Origin: an uncultured Williamsia sp.
GTDB lineage: Bacteria > Actinomycetota > Actinomycetes > Mycobacteriales > Mycobacteriaceae
Length of the DNA: 64,000 bases
Direction: 5' to 3'
Assembly (NCBI RefSeq): GCF_947494875.1
Contig: NZ_CANLWM010000008.1
Coordinates: 1 to 64,000 of the forward strand
Part shown: positions 34,397 through 43,178 of the stretch, piece after piece
Layout of the letters: the number at the start of each line of letters is the position of its first letter
How positions within the stretch are numbered: position 1 is the first letter of the stretch
Made by a program: the position numbers and the translations under genes
Notes under the pieces: model-generated
The model's input: the letters and a program-made list of their open reading frames with translations, nothing else
What the model was told of the DNA's origin: nothing
Database searches by the model: none

Positions 34397-36022
34397 CTAC
34401 TTGACCAGGGCGCGCTCGAGGATCGGCGAGAGGTCGAGGCCCGGGGGCAGTGTTCCGAACGCGCTGCCCCAGTTGCGGGCGAGGCGTGTGGCCGCGAACG
34501 CCTCTGCGACCGCCGGGTGTCCGTGCCGCAGCAGCAACGAGCCCTGCAGCCCGACGCACAGCGACTCGGCCAGGCGTCGCGCACCGATCATGATGTGGTC
34601 GAGATCGCCGAGCTGCGCCTTGATGGACGCCACGTGCGCGTCGTAACGCTCGTCGAGACCCAGCGCCGAGTCGAGCTCGTCGGTGATCGCCTCCACCGAC
34701 TTCGGCGCGGTGGCCATGGCGCGCAACATGTCCAGGGCGCTGACGTTGCCGCTGCCCTCCCAGATGCCGGCGAGCGGCGACTCCCGGAACAGCCGCGCCA
34801 TCCCGAAGTCCTCGATGTAGCCGTTGCCGCCGAGGCACTCCATCGCCTCCGCCGCGAACGCGGGCGCGCGCTTGCAGGTCCAGTACTTGGTGGCGGGCAA
34901 CCCGATCCGCCGGATCAGCCCCTCGCGCTCGTCCCCGCGTTCGGCGGCGTCGGTCGCACCGGCCATCCGCATCGACACCGCGATCGCCGCCTCGGCCTCG
35001 ATCGCGAGGTCCGCCAACACGTTCCGCATGAGCGGCTGGTCGATGAGGTAGTCGCCGAACGCGCTGCGGTGCTGCGCGTGGTGCATTGCCCGCGACAGGC
35101 CCGTCATCATCACCGACGCGCTGGCGACGGCGCAGTCGAGCCGGGTGAGGCTGACCATCTCGATGATCGTCTTGACGCCGCGACCCTCGTCGCCGACCAA
35201 CCAGCCTGTGGCGTCGTCGTATTCGATCTCCGACGAGGCGTTGCCGTGGTTGCCGAGCTTGTCCTTCAGCCGCTGCAGGCGCAGTCGATTGCGGGTGCCG
35301 TCGGGCAGGACGCGCGGGACGAAGAAACACGACAGCCCGCCGGGCGCCTGCGCCAGGGTGAGGAAGAAGTCGCTCATCGGCGCCGAGGTGAACCACTTGT
35401 GGCCGACGATCGTGTACGACCCGTCGCCGTTCGGCGTCGCCGCGGTCTGGTTGGCGCGGACGTCGGACCCGCCCTGCTTCTCCGTCATCGACATGCCGGC
35501 GGTCAGTGCGCGCTTGCCGGCCGGGACGGCGAGCACCGGGTCGTAGTCACGCGCGGTCAGCAGCGGCTCGTAGACGGCCGCGAGATCCGGCGCGTGCCGC
35601 AGTGCGGGCACCACCGCGTAGGTCATCGAGACAGGGCACAGGTGACCGGCCTCGACGTTCCACACGGCCAGCTTCGCCGACCGCACCGCGTGCGCACCGG
35701 GTCGGTGATCGGTCCACGGGCCCGAGTGCAGTCCGTGCTCGGTCGCCGTCTGCATGAGGCGGTGGTAGGCGGGGTCGTACTCGACCTCGTCGACGCGGTG
35801 GCCGAACTTGTCGTGGGTGTGCAGCACCGGGCGGTTGCGGTCGGCGAGCTCGCCCCAGCGCATCGCCTCCTCGGTGCCCGCGAGCGCCCCGAGCGCCTGA
35901 ACCTCGCCGAGCCCCCACTCGCCGCCCTCGCGGACGAGGGCCTCGGTGAGCGCAGGATGATCGGCGGGGTTGTGCCCGACGAACGGCGGGACCTGGTTGA
36001 ACACGGAGTGGGTGTCTGCCAT
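34397..36022 (-). CDS. aidB: AidB-like acyl-CoA dehydrogenase family protein
   Basis: A 541-residue protein, longer than ordinary acyl-CoA dehydrogenases. It has the AidB layout: N-terminal NQVPPFVGHNPADHPALTEA, flavin region AGMSMTEKQGGSDVRANQT and GHKWFTSAPMSDFF, ECLGGNGYIEDFGMARLF, and IWEGSGNVSALDMLRAM with a Glu in the EGSGN position. E. coli AidB protects DNA from alkylation as part of the Ada response (family knowledge); many actinobacterial members act in fatty-acid or amino-acid metabolism. Start ATG 36020-36022. Its stop abuts the 6-unit repeat array. Confidence 0.82.
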   Translation of the reverse strand: MADTHSVFNQVPPFVGHNPADHPALTEALVREGGEWGLGEVQALGALAGTEEAMRWGELADRNRPVLHTHDKFGHRVDEVEYDPAYHRLMQTATEHGLHSGPWTDHRPGAHAVRSAKLAVWNVEAGHLCPVSMTYAVVPALRHAPDLAAVYEPLLTARDYDPVLAVPAGKRALTAGMSMTEKQGGSDVRANQTAATPNGDGSYTIVGHKWFTSAPMSDFFLTLAQAPGGLSCFFVPRVLPDGTRNRLRLQRLKDKLGNHGNASSEIEYDDATGWLVGDEGRGVKTIIEMVSLTRLDCAVASASVMMTGLSRAMHHAQHRSAFGDYLIDQPLMRNVLADLAIEAEAAIAVSMRMAGATDAAERGDEREGLIRRIGLPATKYWTCKRAPAFAAEAMECLGGNGYIEDFGMARLFRESPLAGIWEGSGNVSALDMLRAMATAPKSVEAITDELDSALGLDERYDAHVASIKAQLGDLDHIMIGARRLAESLCVGLQGSLLLRHGHPAVAEAFAATRLARNWGSAFGTLPPGLDLSPILERALVK

Positions 36023-36094
36023 GACCGTCAGTGTCCTCCATCACAGCCGAGGTCACCAGCACCCACCCGATCGGCCGTACGGGGTCATCCGTCC

Positions 36095-36100
36095 TACCCT
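36095..36100 (+). promoter_or_regulatory. -10 box, probable leaderless promoter
   Basis: TACCCT with 5 nt to GTG 36106 or 8 nt to ATG 36109 of the GATase gene. Confidence 0.4.
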
Positions 36101-36108
36101 CGCCGGTG

Positions 36109-36828
36109 ATGACGCGTCCACATTCCAGCACCGCCCTGGTCCTGGCTCACGAGGACGACCGCGAGCGCGGCCGCACCGAGGCCGGGTCGCTCGCCGACGC
36201 GATCCGCGCCCGCGGGCTCACGCCGGTCGTCGTCCATCCCGCCGACGACCTCCCCGACCCGGCGACGGTCGAGGCCGTCGTGGTGCTGGGGTCGGTCGAC
36301 TCCGCCTACGACGACTCGCTGTCCTGGCTGCGCGCCGAGCGCGCCTACCTCGACCGCGTCGTCGAAGCCGGGACACCCACCCTCGGGGTGTGCTTCGGCG
36401 GGCAGATCATCAGCCGCGTGCTCGGCGGCGTCGTCGAACGCTCACCGCACCCCGAGATCGGTTTCGTCGATGTCACCCCCGAGGACGCGGCCGCGTCGTG
36501 GATCGACGACGGACCGTGGATGGAATGGCACTTCGACCACTTCTCCCTCCCGCCGGGAGCCCGACGCCTGGCCCACAACGACGCGGGCCTGCAGGCGTTC
36601 GTGCGGGGACGCGTCGTCGGGACGCAGTTCCACCCGGAGATCACCGCGGCGTCGTTCGCTGCGTGGCGGCTGGGCTGGTCACGTGAGTCGGAACGGGAGG
36701 TGCAGCGCGACTTCGGCATCGACGTCGACGACCTCGCCGCCCGGATCGAGGCCGATCGGGCATCCCTCGCCGCCCGCTGCGCCCGGCTGCTCGACGGCGT
36801 CCTCGACGGCGGGCTGCTGCAGGACTGA
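36109..36828 (+). CDS. Class I glutamine amidotransferase domain protein
   Basis: A 239-residue protein with the triad of class I GATases: nucleophile Cys in GTPTLGVCFGGQIIS, and His/Glu in RVVGTQFHPEIT. GWMEWHFDHF-like and PPGARRLAHND segments are typical of stand-alone GATases related to GMP synthase/YfeJ. It hydrolyses glutamine or a gamma-glutamyl compound; the acceptor is unknown. ATG 36109 or GTG 36106 are both compatible with a leaderless start. It converges with uppP, the stops 8 bp apart. Confidence 0.82.
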   Translation: MTRPHSSTALVLAHEDDRERGRTEAGSLADAIRARGLTPVVVHPADDLPDPATVEAVVVLGSVDSAYDDSLSWLRAERAYLDRVVEAGTPTLGVCFGGQIISRVLGGVVERSPHPEIGFVDVTPEDAAASWIDDGPWMEWHFDHFSLPPGARRLAHNDAGLQAFVRGRVVGTQFHPEITAASFAAWRLGWSRESEREVQRDFGIDVDDLAARIEADRASLAARCARLLDGVLDGGLLQD

Positions 36829-36836
36829 CCCGACGG

Positions 36837-37730
36837 TCAGGCGAAGGCCACGACGCTGACGACGCCCGCGGCGAGGCAGTAGACGACGAACGGGTACATC
36901 GTCCGGGTCCGGAAGAAGCGCTCCAGGAACGCGACCGCCACGAGCGCCGCGACGAACGCGCAGATCGCACCGACGATCACCTGTCCACCGATGCCCTGCC
37001 CCTCCGGCCCGAACAGCTCGGGGATCTTCAGCACGCCGGCGGCGAGGATGACCGGCGTCGCCAACAGGAACGCGAACTTCGCCGACGACTCGTGGTTCAT
37101 CCCGCGCAGCAGTCCCGCCGAGATCGTCGCCCCCGACCGCGAGATCCCCGGCAGCAGCGCAAGGATCTGCGCGGCACCGATCACGACGGCGTCGCGGTAC
37201 CGCAGGTCGTCGATCTCGGCGTCGGGATCACCCGACGCGACGGCGACCGCGTGCGCGCCCGTCGCCGCGTGACGTCGGAGGAGTTCCGCGGCCAGCAGCA
37301 CGAACCCGTTGGCGACGAGGAACACCGCCGACGCGAGCGGCGTCGCGAACACCTGGCGCAACGGCTTCTCCGCCACGAGTCCGACGATCCCGACCAGCAC
37401 CGTGCCGGCGATGAGCAGCCAGGCGAGCTTCGCCTCCCGGGTGTCGATGCGCCGGCGGACCACGCTGTGCACGAACCCGCGGACGATGGCGACCCAGTCG
37501 CGCCGGTACCAGACGACCAGGGCCAGGGCCGTGGCGACGTGCAGCGCCACGAGGAACGCGAGGAACGGTGTGTGTCCCCTGCTGTTCGACTGGGTCACGA
37601 GTGTCTCCCAGCTGCCGCCGATCCACGCCGGGACCAGTAGCGAGTGCCCGAGGCTCGACACCGGGAACAACTCGGTCACGCCCTGCAGCAGGCCCATCAC
37701 CACCGACTGGGTGTAGGTCAGCGAGCTCAC
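36837..37730 (-). CDS. uppP: Undecaprenyl-diphosphatase
   Basis: A 297-residue membrane protein with about eight TMs: GLLQGVTELFPVSSLGHSLL (Glu and Ser/His of the active site), LLPGISRSGATISAGLLRGM (second conserved motif with Arg-Ser) and FLVALHVATALALVVWYRR. It removes a phosphate from undecaprenyl-PP to recycle the carrier lipid for peptidoglycan and arabinogalactan synthesis. GTG 37728-37730 follows GAGAGGAT. Distance to dinP: 31 bp. Confidence 0.9.
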   Translation of the reverse strand: MSSLTYTQSVVMGLLQGVTELFPVSSLGHSLLVPAWIGGSWETLVTQSNSRGHTPFLAFLVALHVATALALVVWYRRDWVAIVRGFVHSVVRRRIDTREAKLAWLLIAGTVLVGIVGLVAEKPLRQVFATPLASAVFLVANGFVLLAAELLRRHAATGAHAVAVASGDPDAEIDDLRYRDAVVIGAAQILALLPGISRSGATISAGLLRGMNHESSAKFAFLLATPVILAAGVLKIPELFGPEGQGIGGQVIVGAICAFVAALVAVAFLERFFRTRTMYPFVVYCLAAGVVSVVAFA

Positions 37731-37761
37731 GGGAGATCCTCTCGTCGCAGACCCACGGTGC

Positions 37762-38871
37762 TCAGTCGTCGAGCACCAGGTCCAGGCGTACACCGAGCAG
37801 CCGGACGGGCCGGTCGAGCTCGAAGCGGTCGAGAAGAGTGTGCACCGACGGCTCGATGTCGGTGAGGTGGGTTGTCGGGGTGGGCAGTTTGCGCGATTTG
37901 GTGCGGGTGAAGAACGTCGACGTCCGCACGGTCACCGCGACGTGGGACACCACCCGACCCTCGGCGCGCACCAGGGCCAGCACGTCCGCCGCGAGGTCGG
38001 ACGCCCGGCGGTGCAGTTCCTCGACGTCGGTGACATCGGTGGGGAACGTCTGCACCTTCGAATGCGACCGCGCGACGTGCGGCGCCTCGGTGATCGTCGA
38101 GTCCCCACCGCCGCGCGCCAGGACGTAGAGCCACGTCCCCTGGTGGTTGCCGAACCGCTCGACGAGGGTGTCCCGCGGTGTCGCGATCAACTCGGCGACG
38201 GTGTGCACGTCCATGGCGGTGAGCTTCTGCGCCGTCTTCGGCCCGACGCTCCACAGGTCCCGGCAGGGCCGATCCCCCATCCGCGGCAGCCAGCTGTCGG
38301 CGGTGAGGATGTCGACCCGGTCGGCGCCGGGCGGCTGCTGCTTGGCGAAGTTCGTCGCCATCTTCGCGCGCTGCTTGTTGTCGCTGATGCCGACGGCGCA
38401 GGTCAGGCCGGTCTCGTCGCGGATGCGACGGATGATGGTCGCGGCGAGGGCGTGGGGGTCGTCGACATCGGCCCCGACGTAGGCCTCGTCCCACCCCCAC
38501 ACCTCGACCGGGTGACCGAGGCCCCGCAGCACCGTCATCACCTCGTCGGACGCGATGTCATATGTCTCGTGGTCGGTGGGCAGGTAGACGGCGTCGGGCA
38601 ACTTCCGGTGCACGGCCCGCAGAGGCATGCCCGCGCGGATCCCGACGTCGCGCGCCTCATAGGACGCACAGGTCACCACGGTCCGCGGCGCCTGCGGATC
38701 ACCCGTCCCGCCCACGATGACCGGGATCCCGACGAGTTCGGGGGCGCGCTGCCGCTCCACCGACACCTGGAACTGGTCGAGGTCGACGTGCAGGATCCAC
38801 CGGTGCCTGTGCGTCGCGGGCGATTCGACGCGTTCGGGTGTGACCTGGCCCTCGCCCGCCTTCGTCGACAT
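37762..38871 (-). CDS. dinP: DNA polymerase IV, DinP/DinB2 type
   Basis: A 369-residue Y-family polymerase closely matching mycobacterial DinP: ILHVDLDQFQVSVERQRAPE (catalytic Asp, steric-gate region), VTCASYEARDVGIRAGMPL, VEVWGWDEAYVGADV (catalytic Asp-Glu), CAVGISDNKQRAKMATNFAK and RPVRLLGVRLDLVLDD. The steric-gate residue after DQF is Gln35, unlike the Tyr/Phe of classical enzymes and the Leu of DinB2. No beta-clamp motif is obvious at the C-terminus. It bypasses damaged templates with low fidelity. ATG 38869-38871 is 6 nt after GACAAT, so probably leaderless. Confidence 0.88.
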   Translation of the reverse strand: MSTKAGEGQVTPERVESPATHRHRWILHVDLDQFQVSVERQRAPELVGIPVIVGGTGDPQAPRTVVTCASYEARDVGIRAGMPLRAVHRKLPDAVYLPTDHETYDIASDEVMTVLRGLGHPVEVWGWDEAYVGADVDDPHALAATIIRRIRDETGLTCAVGISDNKQRAKMATNFAKQQPPGADRVDILTADSWLPRMGDRPCRDLWSVGPKTAQKLTAMDVHTVAELIATPRDTLVERFGNHQGTWLYVLARGGGDSTITEAPHVARSHSKVQTFPTDVTDVEELHRRASDLAADVLALVRAEGRVVSHVAVTVRTSTFFTRTKSRKLPTPTTHLTDIEPSVHTLLDRFELDRPVRLLGVRLDLVLDD

Positions 38872-38877
38872 TGAGCC

Positions 38878-38883
38878 ATTGTC
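38878..38883 (-). promoter_or_regulatory. -10 box, probable leaderless promoter of dinP
   Basis: Minus-strand GACAAT, close to TATAAT, with a 6-nt spacer to ATG 38871. Confidence 0.5.
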
Positions 38884-38939
38884 CCGCGTGTGGGAAGGTG
38901 TCGGGTGCCGCACAGACACAGGGCGTCAGGGGACGTGAC

Positions 38940-38966
38940 CACGCGTGTCTGCGCAGCTCACGCGTG
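38940..38966. promoter_or_regulatory. Twin CACGCGTG palindromes upstream of the mycolyltransferase
   Basis: The 8-bp palindrome CACGCGTG occurs at 38940-38947 and 38959-38966, spaced 19 bp (about two helix turns), in the 155-bp gap between dinP and the mycolyltransferase. A dimeric regulator pair could bind here. A -10 for the right-hand gene was not assigned. Confidence 0.4.
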
Positions 38967-39026
38967 CTGTGTGGTGCGCCGGCACGACGAGTCGCCCTCC
39001 CGGGCCCGAGACGAAGTGGTATCCGC

Positions 39027-40004
39027 ATGACCTACGCGAGCCGACGTGCGCCCCACGTACGCGCAGCCCTGTCCACCCTGATCGTCGCCATGATCGCGGC
39101 GTTCGGGCTGGTCACCGTGGGCACCGGGGCGGCGAACGCGTGGGGCCCTCGCCCCGCGCCGACCTTCAAGTCCGCGCAGATCAACGGCTACGGGATGCCG
39201 AACCCGGTGATCCGCACCTGGGCGTCGACCACGACGAACCCGGCGCAGGCGCCGACGGTCATCTTCCTCGACGGGCTGCGGGCCACCAACGACGTGAACG
39301 GCTGGGAGAAGGAGACGAACGTCCCGTTCCTCTCGCAGCACGGCTACAACGTGGTCATGCCCGTCGGCGGCCAGTCGAGCTTCTACGCCGACTGGGACGC
39401 CCCGAGCCCCTCGGCCGGCCAGACCCGCCCGTACCGCTGGAACAGCGTCCTCACCGGCAGCCTGCCCGCCTACCTGAACAGCCTCGGGTTCTCCCGTAAC
39501 CGCACGCTCGTCGGTCTGTCGATGTCGGCGGCGCCCGCGATCATGCTCGCCACCACCCGCCCGGACCTCTACACCCGCGCGGTGTCGATGTCGGGCTTCC
39601 CGCACCCGACGGCACCCGGCATGCAGACCATGCTGCGTGCGGCCGCGTTCGATTCCGGTCGCTACGACCTGAACGACATGTGGGGCATCTTCCCGAACGT
39701 GAAGGCGTTCCAGAACGACCCGTGGCTCAACCTCGGCGCCATGCGCGGCAAGCACCTCTGGGTGTACGCGGCGGCCGGAATCTGGAACGGCCCGCCGACC
39801 AACATCGCGACCTTCGGCACCGGCCTGTCGGGGTCGGCGCTCGAGGTCGTGTCGCAGGAGCAGTCGCAGACCTTCGCCCTCGCCGCGCGCGCCGCCGGCG
39901 CGAACGTCCGCTCGAGCTTCTGGCCCGTCGGCATCCACGCCTGGCAGTTCTGGCAGGACGAGATCTGGCGCATCGATCGCGCCGGCTGGTTCCGCAACGG
40001 CTGA
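39027..40004 (+). CDS. Antigen-85-like mycolyltransferase (esterase D fold)
   Basis: A 325-residue secreted protein. The Sec signal covers residues 1-37 (ALSTLIVAMIAAFGLVTVGT, ending AANAW). The alpha/beta-hydrolase core has VIFLDGLRATNDVNGWEKET, VVMPVGGQSSFYADWDAPS and the nucleophile Ser in VGLSMSAAPAIML, with His in FWPVGIHAWQFWQDE. Antigen 85 proteins transfer mycolates between trehalose monomycolates and to arabinogalactan. This supports a mycolic-acid cell envelope. The start ATG 39027 follows GAAGTGG. Confidence 0.88.
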   Translation: MTYASRRAPHVRAALSTLIVAMIAAFGLVTVGTGAANAWGPRPAPTFKSAQINGYGMPNPVIRTWASTTTNPAQAPTVIFLDGLRATNDVNGWEKETNVPFLSQHGYNVVMPVGGQSSFYADWDAPSPSAGQTRPYRWNSVLTGSLPAYLNSLGFSRNRTLVGLSMSAAPAIMLATTRPDLYTRAVSMSGFPHPTAPGMQTMLRAAAFDSGRYDLNDMWGIFPNVKAFQNDPWLNLGAMRGKHLWVYAAAGIWNGPPTNIATFGTGLSGSALEVVSQEQSQTFALAARAAGANVRSSFWPVGIHAWQFWQDEIWRIDRAGWFRNG

Positions 40005-40005
40005 T

Positions 40006-40031
40006 CGGACAATGCGGACCGTCATTGTCCG
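40006..40031. terminator. Hairpin after the mycolyltransferase gene
   Basis: Perfect 9-bp arms CGGACAATG and CATTGTCCG around an 8-nt loop, beginning 1 bp after the stop. It may serve as a terminator or attenuator; no T-tract follows. Confidence 0.5.
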
Positions 40032-40083
40032 CGTTGGGTGACATCGTCCTTCTCGTCACACACCCGACGAGAGGAACGAACCG

Positions 40084-40530
40084 ATGACCAGCACCGAGAC
40101 CTCCACGACCACCGCCGGCACGATCCCGGGCGGCCCCTGGACGCTCGAGGTCGTCATGCTCCCCGTGAGCGACGCCGAGCGCGCCAAGGAGTTCTACGCG
40201 CGGATCGGCTTCACTCCTGACCACGACCACGTCGTGCCGCCGGGCGCACCCGGCAACGACGGCGACACCCCGATCCGCTTCGTGCAGATGACGCCGGTCG
40301 GCTCGAACTGCTCCATCGCGTTCGGTGACGGTCTCGTCGACGGTGAGCCCGGGTCGGTCAAGGGCCTGATGATCTGCGTGACCGACATCGAGGCTGCGCG
40401 CGAGCACCTGCTGTCCGCCGGGGTCGAGGTCGGTCCGGTCGACGTGCAGCCGTGGGGCCACTTCGTGTACTTCGCCGACCCCGACGGCAACGAGTGGTCG
40501 GTGCAGTACCTGCCCTATCGCCACGCCTGA
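40084..40530 (+). CDS. VOC-superfamily protein
   Basis: A 148-residue protein with a disordered N-terminus (TSTETSTTTAG) and one VOC module: LEVVMLPVSDAERAKEFYAR, then CSIAFGDGLVDGEPGSVKGL and GHFVYFADPDGNEWSVQYLP (Glu-rich final strand). It resembles glyoxalase/dioxygenase-like proteins of mycobacteria. Substrate unknown. The 79 bp before it hold the hairpin at 40006-40031 and GAGAGGAACGAACC, a good ribosome site, before ATG 40084. Confidence 0.82.
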   Translation: MTSTETSTTTAGTIPGGPWTLEVVMLPVSDAERAKEFYARIGFTPDHDHVVPPGAPGNDGDTPIRFVQMTPVGSNCSIAFGDGLVDGEPGSVKGLMICVTDIEAAREHLLSAGVEVGPVDVQPWGHFVYFADPDGNEWSVQYLPYRHA

Positions 40531-40559
40531 GCAACCCCGGTGGGGCACACTGTGTCCCC

Positions 40560-41906
40560 ATGGCCACCATCCGCACCGACGTCCTGGGTCACCTGCAGAG
40601 CGCGGGGGTCGAGATGCTCGTGGGCACCGTTGTCAACCCCGCCGGACTGATCCACGCGAAGGTCGTCGACGTCGCCCGCGTCCCCGCGTTCGCCGACGCC
40701 GGTCTCGGCGTGAGCCCGGTGTGGCACGTCTTCACCATCGACCGGACCGGGATCGCCTACACCGACCGCTTCGGCGCCGTCGGTGACCAGCGCATCCGGG
40801 TCGACCTCGAGGCCGTCCGCATCATCGGTGACCACATCGCCTGGGCCCCGGCCGATTTCGTGGACCAGTCCTTCGAGGCCGTCGGTGCGTGCACCCGGAC
40901 GACCCTGCGAGGGGTCGAGGAGCGGCTCCGCGCGGCCGGGCTGACCGCGCTCGTCGGGCACGAGCTGGAGTTCACCCTCCTCGACGACGCTGCCGAGCCG
41001 GTGCCGTCGACGATGTGGGCGCAGTACGGACTGGCGGGCGTGCTGGAGCACGAGGGGTTCGTGCGCGACGTGATCGCGGCCGCACGGCGTGCCGGGGTCG
41101 AGGTCGCGCAGATGCACCCCGAGTACGGCAGCAACCAGTTCGAGGTGTCGCTGGCACCGCTGTCCCCGGTGGCCGCCGCCGACCAGCTCGTCGCTGCGCG
41201 GATGGTGATCGGGCGCGCCGCCCGCCGACACGGTCTGCGCGCCTGCTTCTCTCCGAAGCCGTTCCACGACGGCGTCGGCAACGGTGCGCACCAGCACTTC
41301 TCGTTGTCCGGTGGTGACGGTCCGCTCTTCTCCGGCGGTGACGGGCCGCGCGGTCTGACCGCGGCCGGTGGCGCCGCGATCGGCGGCGTGGTCGCCGGAC
41401 TGCCCGAGGTGCAGGCCCTGCTGTGCGGGTCGATCCTGTCGGGACTGCGCGTGCTGCCGGGCTTCTGGGCCGGCGCCTACGCGTGCTGGGGCACCGAGAA
41501 CCGCGAGGCATCGGTGCGCTTCATCGAGGGTGGGCCTGCGAACCCGCTGGGCGCCAACGTCGAGGTGAAGATCGTCGACCCCTCGGCCAACCCGTACCTC
41601 GCGTCCGCGGCGATCCTGGGCCTGGCGGCCGAGGGGATCGAACGCGGCACAGCGCTGCCGCCCGAGACCACCGTCGACCCGGCGTCGCTGTCGGATGCGG
41701 AGCTGGACGCCGCCGGCACCGTGCTCCTGACCGGCGACCAGACGGCGATGCTCGACGCGCTGGAGGCGTCGTCGACGGCGCGATCGGTGCTGGGTGACGA
41801 GGTGGTGGAGGCGACGCTCGCGGTCCGCCGGTACGAGGCGTCGACCTACGGTGACCGCTCCCCCGCCGAGCTCGCCGAGATGTTCCGGATGGCATGGAGT
41901 ATCTGA
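40560..41906 (+). CDS. Glutamine synthetase-like ATP-dependent ligase
   Basis: A 448-residue protein with a beta-grasp N-domain (GVEMLVGTVVNPAGLIHAKV) and the catalytic barrel: VGHELEFTLLDD, MHPEYGSNQFEVSLAPL, GNGAHQHFSLSGGDGPLF (the H-x-H-F motif binding Mg), ASVRFIEGG and GANVEVKIVDPSANPYLASA. Divergence from GlnA suggests a different amine acceptor than ammonia, such as a polyamine or ethanolamine. Next to an amidohydrolase it resembles a split FluG arrangement (fungal FluG fuses an amidohydrolase to a GS domain). ATG 40560 is 8 nt after CACACT. Confidence 0.85.
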   Translation: MATIRTDVLGHLQSAGVEMLVGTVVNPAGLIHAKVVDVARVPAFADAGLGVSPVWHVFTIDRTGIAYTDRFGAVGDQRIRVDLEAVRIIGDHIAWAPADFVDQSFEAVGACTRTTLRGVEERLRAAGLTALVGHELEFTLLDDAAEPVPSTMWAQYGLAGVLEHEGFVRDVIAAARRAGVEVAQMHPEYGSNQFEVSLAPLSPVAAADQLVAARMVIGRAARRHGLRACFSPKPFHDGVGNGAHQHFSLSGGDGPLFSGGDGPRGLTAAGGAAIGGVVAGLPEVQALLCGSILSGLRVLPGFWAGAYACWGTENREASVRFIEGGPANPLGANVEVKIVDPSANPYLASAAILGLAAEGIERGTALPPETTVDPASLSDAELDAAGTVLLTGDQTAMLDALEASSTARSVLGDEVVEATLAVRRYEASTYGDRSPAELAEMFRMAWSI

Positions 41907-41919
41907 GCGCGTGTGTCCT

Positions 41920-43020
41920 GTGACGCTGCGGGAGCATGTCTCCCGGGTCGAGCTCGTCGACCACCACGTCCACGGGCGGTGGGTTGCCGACGGTGACGCC
42001 GCGCGGCTCGCCGCCGCGCTGAACGAGGCGGACCCCGACCCGGTCACCGCCGCCACGTCGGGCTGGGACACCCAACTCGGGTTCGCGGTCCGCGCCCGGT
42101 GTGCACCTCTGCTGGACCTTCCCCGCCACGCGTCACCGTCGGACTACTGTGCCCGCCGCGCCGAACTCGGTGAGGACGAGGTGTCGCGGCGGTTCCTGAC
42201 CGCGGCCGGCGTCTCGACGTGGCTGGTGGACACCGGGTTCCACGCCGGACTCACCGATCCGGACGACCTCGCCGCCCTCGGTGGCGGCGCCGCGCACGAG
42301 GTGGTTCGGCTCGAGGAGATCGCCGAGCAGGCCGCCGCCGCCCCGCGGAACTATGCCGACGAATTCGTCGAGATCCTGCGCCGCAGAACGGGTGCCGCCG
42401 TGGCGACGAAGTCGGTTCTGGCCTACCGCGGCGGGTTCGGCGGGGACCTGTCGGACCCGCCGGAACGACTCGTCGATCTCGCTGCCGACCGGTGGCGATC
42501 GGAGGGCGGCACCCGTCTGACCGATCGCGTGCTGCTGCGCTTCGGGCTGCACCGCGCGCTCGACGTCGGGCTGCCGCTGCAGTTCCACGTCGGGTTCGGT
42601 GACCGCGACGCGCGGTTGTCGCAGACCGATCCCCTGCTGCTCGACGAGTTCCTCCGTGGCGCAGGCGATGTGCCGATCATGCTGCTGCACTGCTACCCCT
42701 GGGAACGGCAGGCCGGCTACCTCGCCCAGGCGTTCCCGTCTGTCCATCTCGACGGCGGCTTGTCGATCCACCACCTCGGCGCGCGGTCGGGACCGTTCGT
42801 CGGGCGACTGCTGGAGATGGCGCCGTTCACGAAGGTGCTCTACTCCTCCGACGGCTGCGGCCCGGCCGAGTTCCACTACCTCGGCGCCGCGCTGTGGCGG
42901 GACGGGATGGCGTCGGTGCTGTCGGGTTTCGTCGACGCAGACGAGTGGTCGCTCGACGACGCCGTCGGTGTCGCCGACATGATCGCCCACGGCAACGCCC
43001 GCCGCGTCTACCGCCTCTGA
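41920..43020 (+). CDS. Amidohydrolase-2 family hydrolase, partner of the GS-like ligase
   Basis: A 366-residue TIM-barrel hydrolase: VELVDHHVHGRWVAD (metal HxH), QFHVGFGDRDARL (metal His), IMLLHCYPWERQAGYLAQAF and VLYSSDGCGPAEFHYLG (acidic metal ligand). It likely cleaves a gamma-glutamyl or related amide made by the neighbouring ligase, or acts in the reverse direction in catabolism. The start is GTG 41920 or 41911. It is 13 bp from the ligase stop, so co-transcribed. A 5-unit repeat array begins 15 bp after its stop. Confidence 0.8.
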   Translation: MTLREHVSRVELVDHHVHGRWVADGDAARLAAALNEADPDPVTAATSGWDTQLGFAVRARCAPLLDLPRHASPSDYCARRAELGEDEVSRRFLTAAGVSTWLVDTGFHAGLTDPDDLAALGGGAAHEVVRLEEIAEQAAAAPRNYADEFVEILRRRTGAAVATKSVLAYRGGFGGDLSDPPERLVDLAADRWRSEGGTRLTDRVLLRFGLHRALDVGLPLQFHVGFGDRDARLSQTDPLLLDEFLRGAGDVPIMLLHCYPWERQAGYLAQAFPSVHLDGGLSIHHLGARSGPFVGRLLEMAPFTKVLYSSDGCGPAEFHYLGAALWRDGMASVLSGFVDADEWSLDDAVGVADMIAHGNARRVYRL

Positions 43021-43035
43021 CCCCGCGCGACACTC

Positions 43036-43140
43036 CCCGAGCGTGCATCAGATCCCGCCCAACGTGCGGTCCATCCCGCCCACCGTGCGGTAGATCCCGC
43101 CCACCGTGCGGTAGATCCCACCCACCGTGCAGTCCAAACC
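43036..43140. repeat. Exact 5 x 21-bp tandem repeat array upstream of the AbiEi/DUF559-like gene
   Basis: Units begin at 43036, 43057, 43078, 43099 and 43120. Cores read CCCGAGCGTGCATCAGATC, GCCCAACGTGCGG and GCCCACCGTGCGGTAGATC. Orientation is opposite to the array at 44063-44280. Confidence 0.87.
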
Positions 43141-43178
43141 CGAGTGAACCGTTCGACGACCACGTGCGTCCAACAAAC

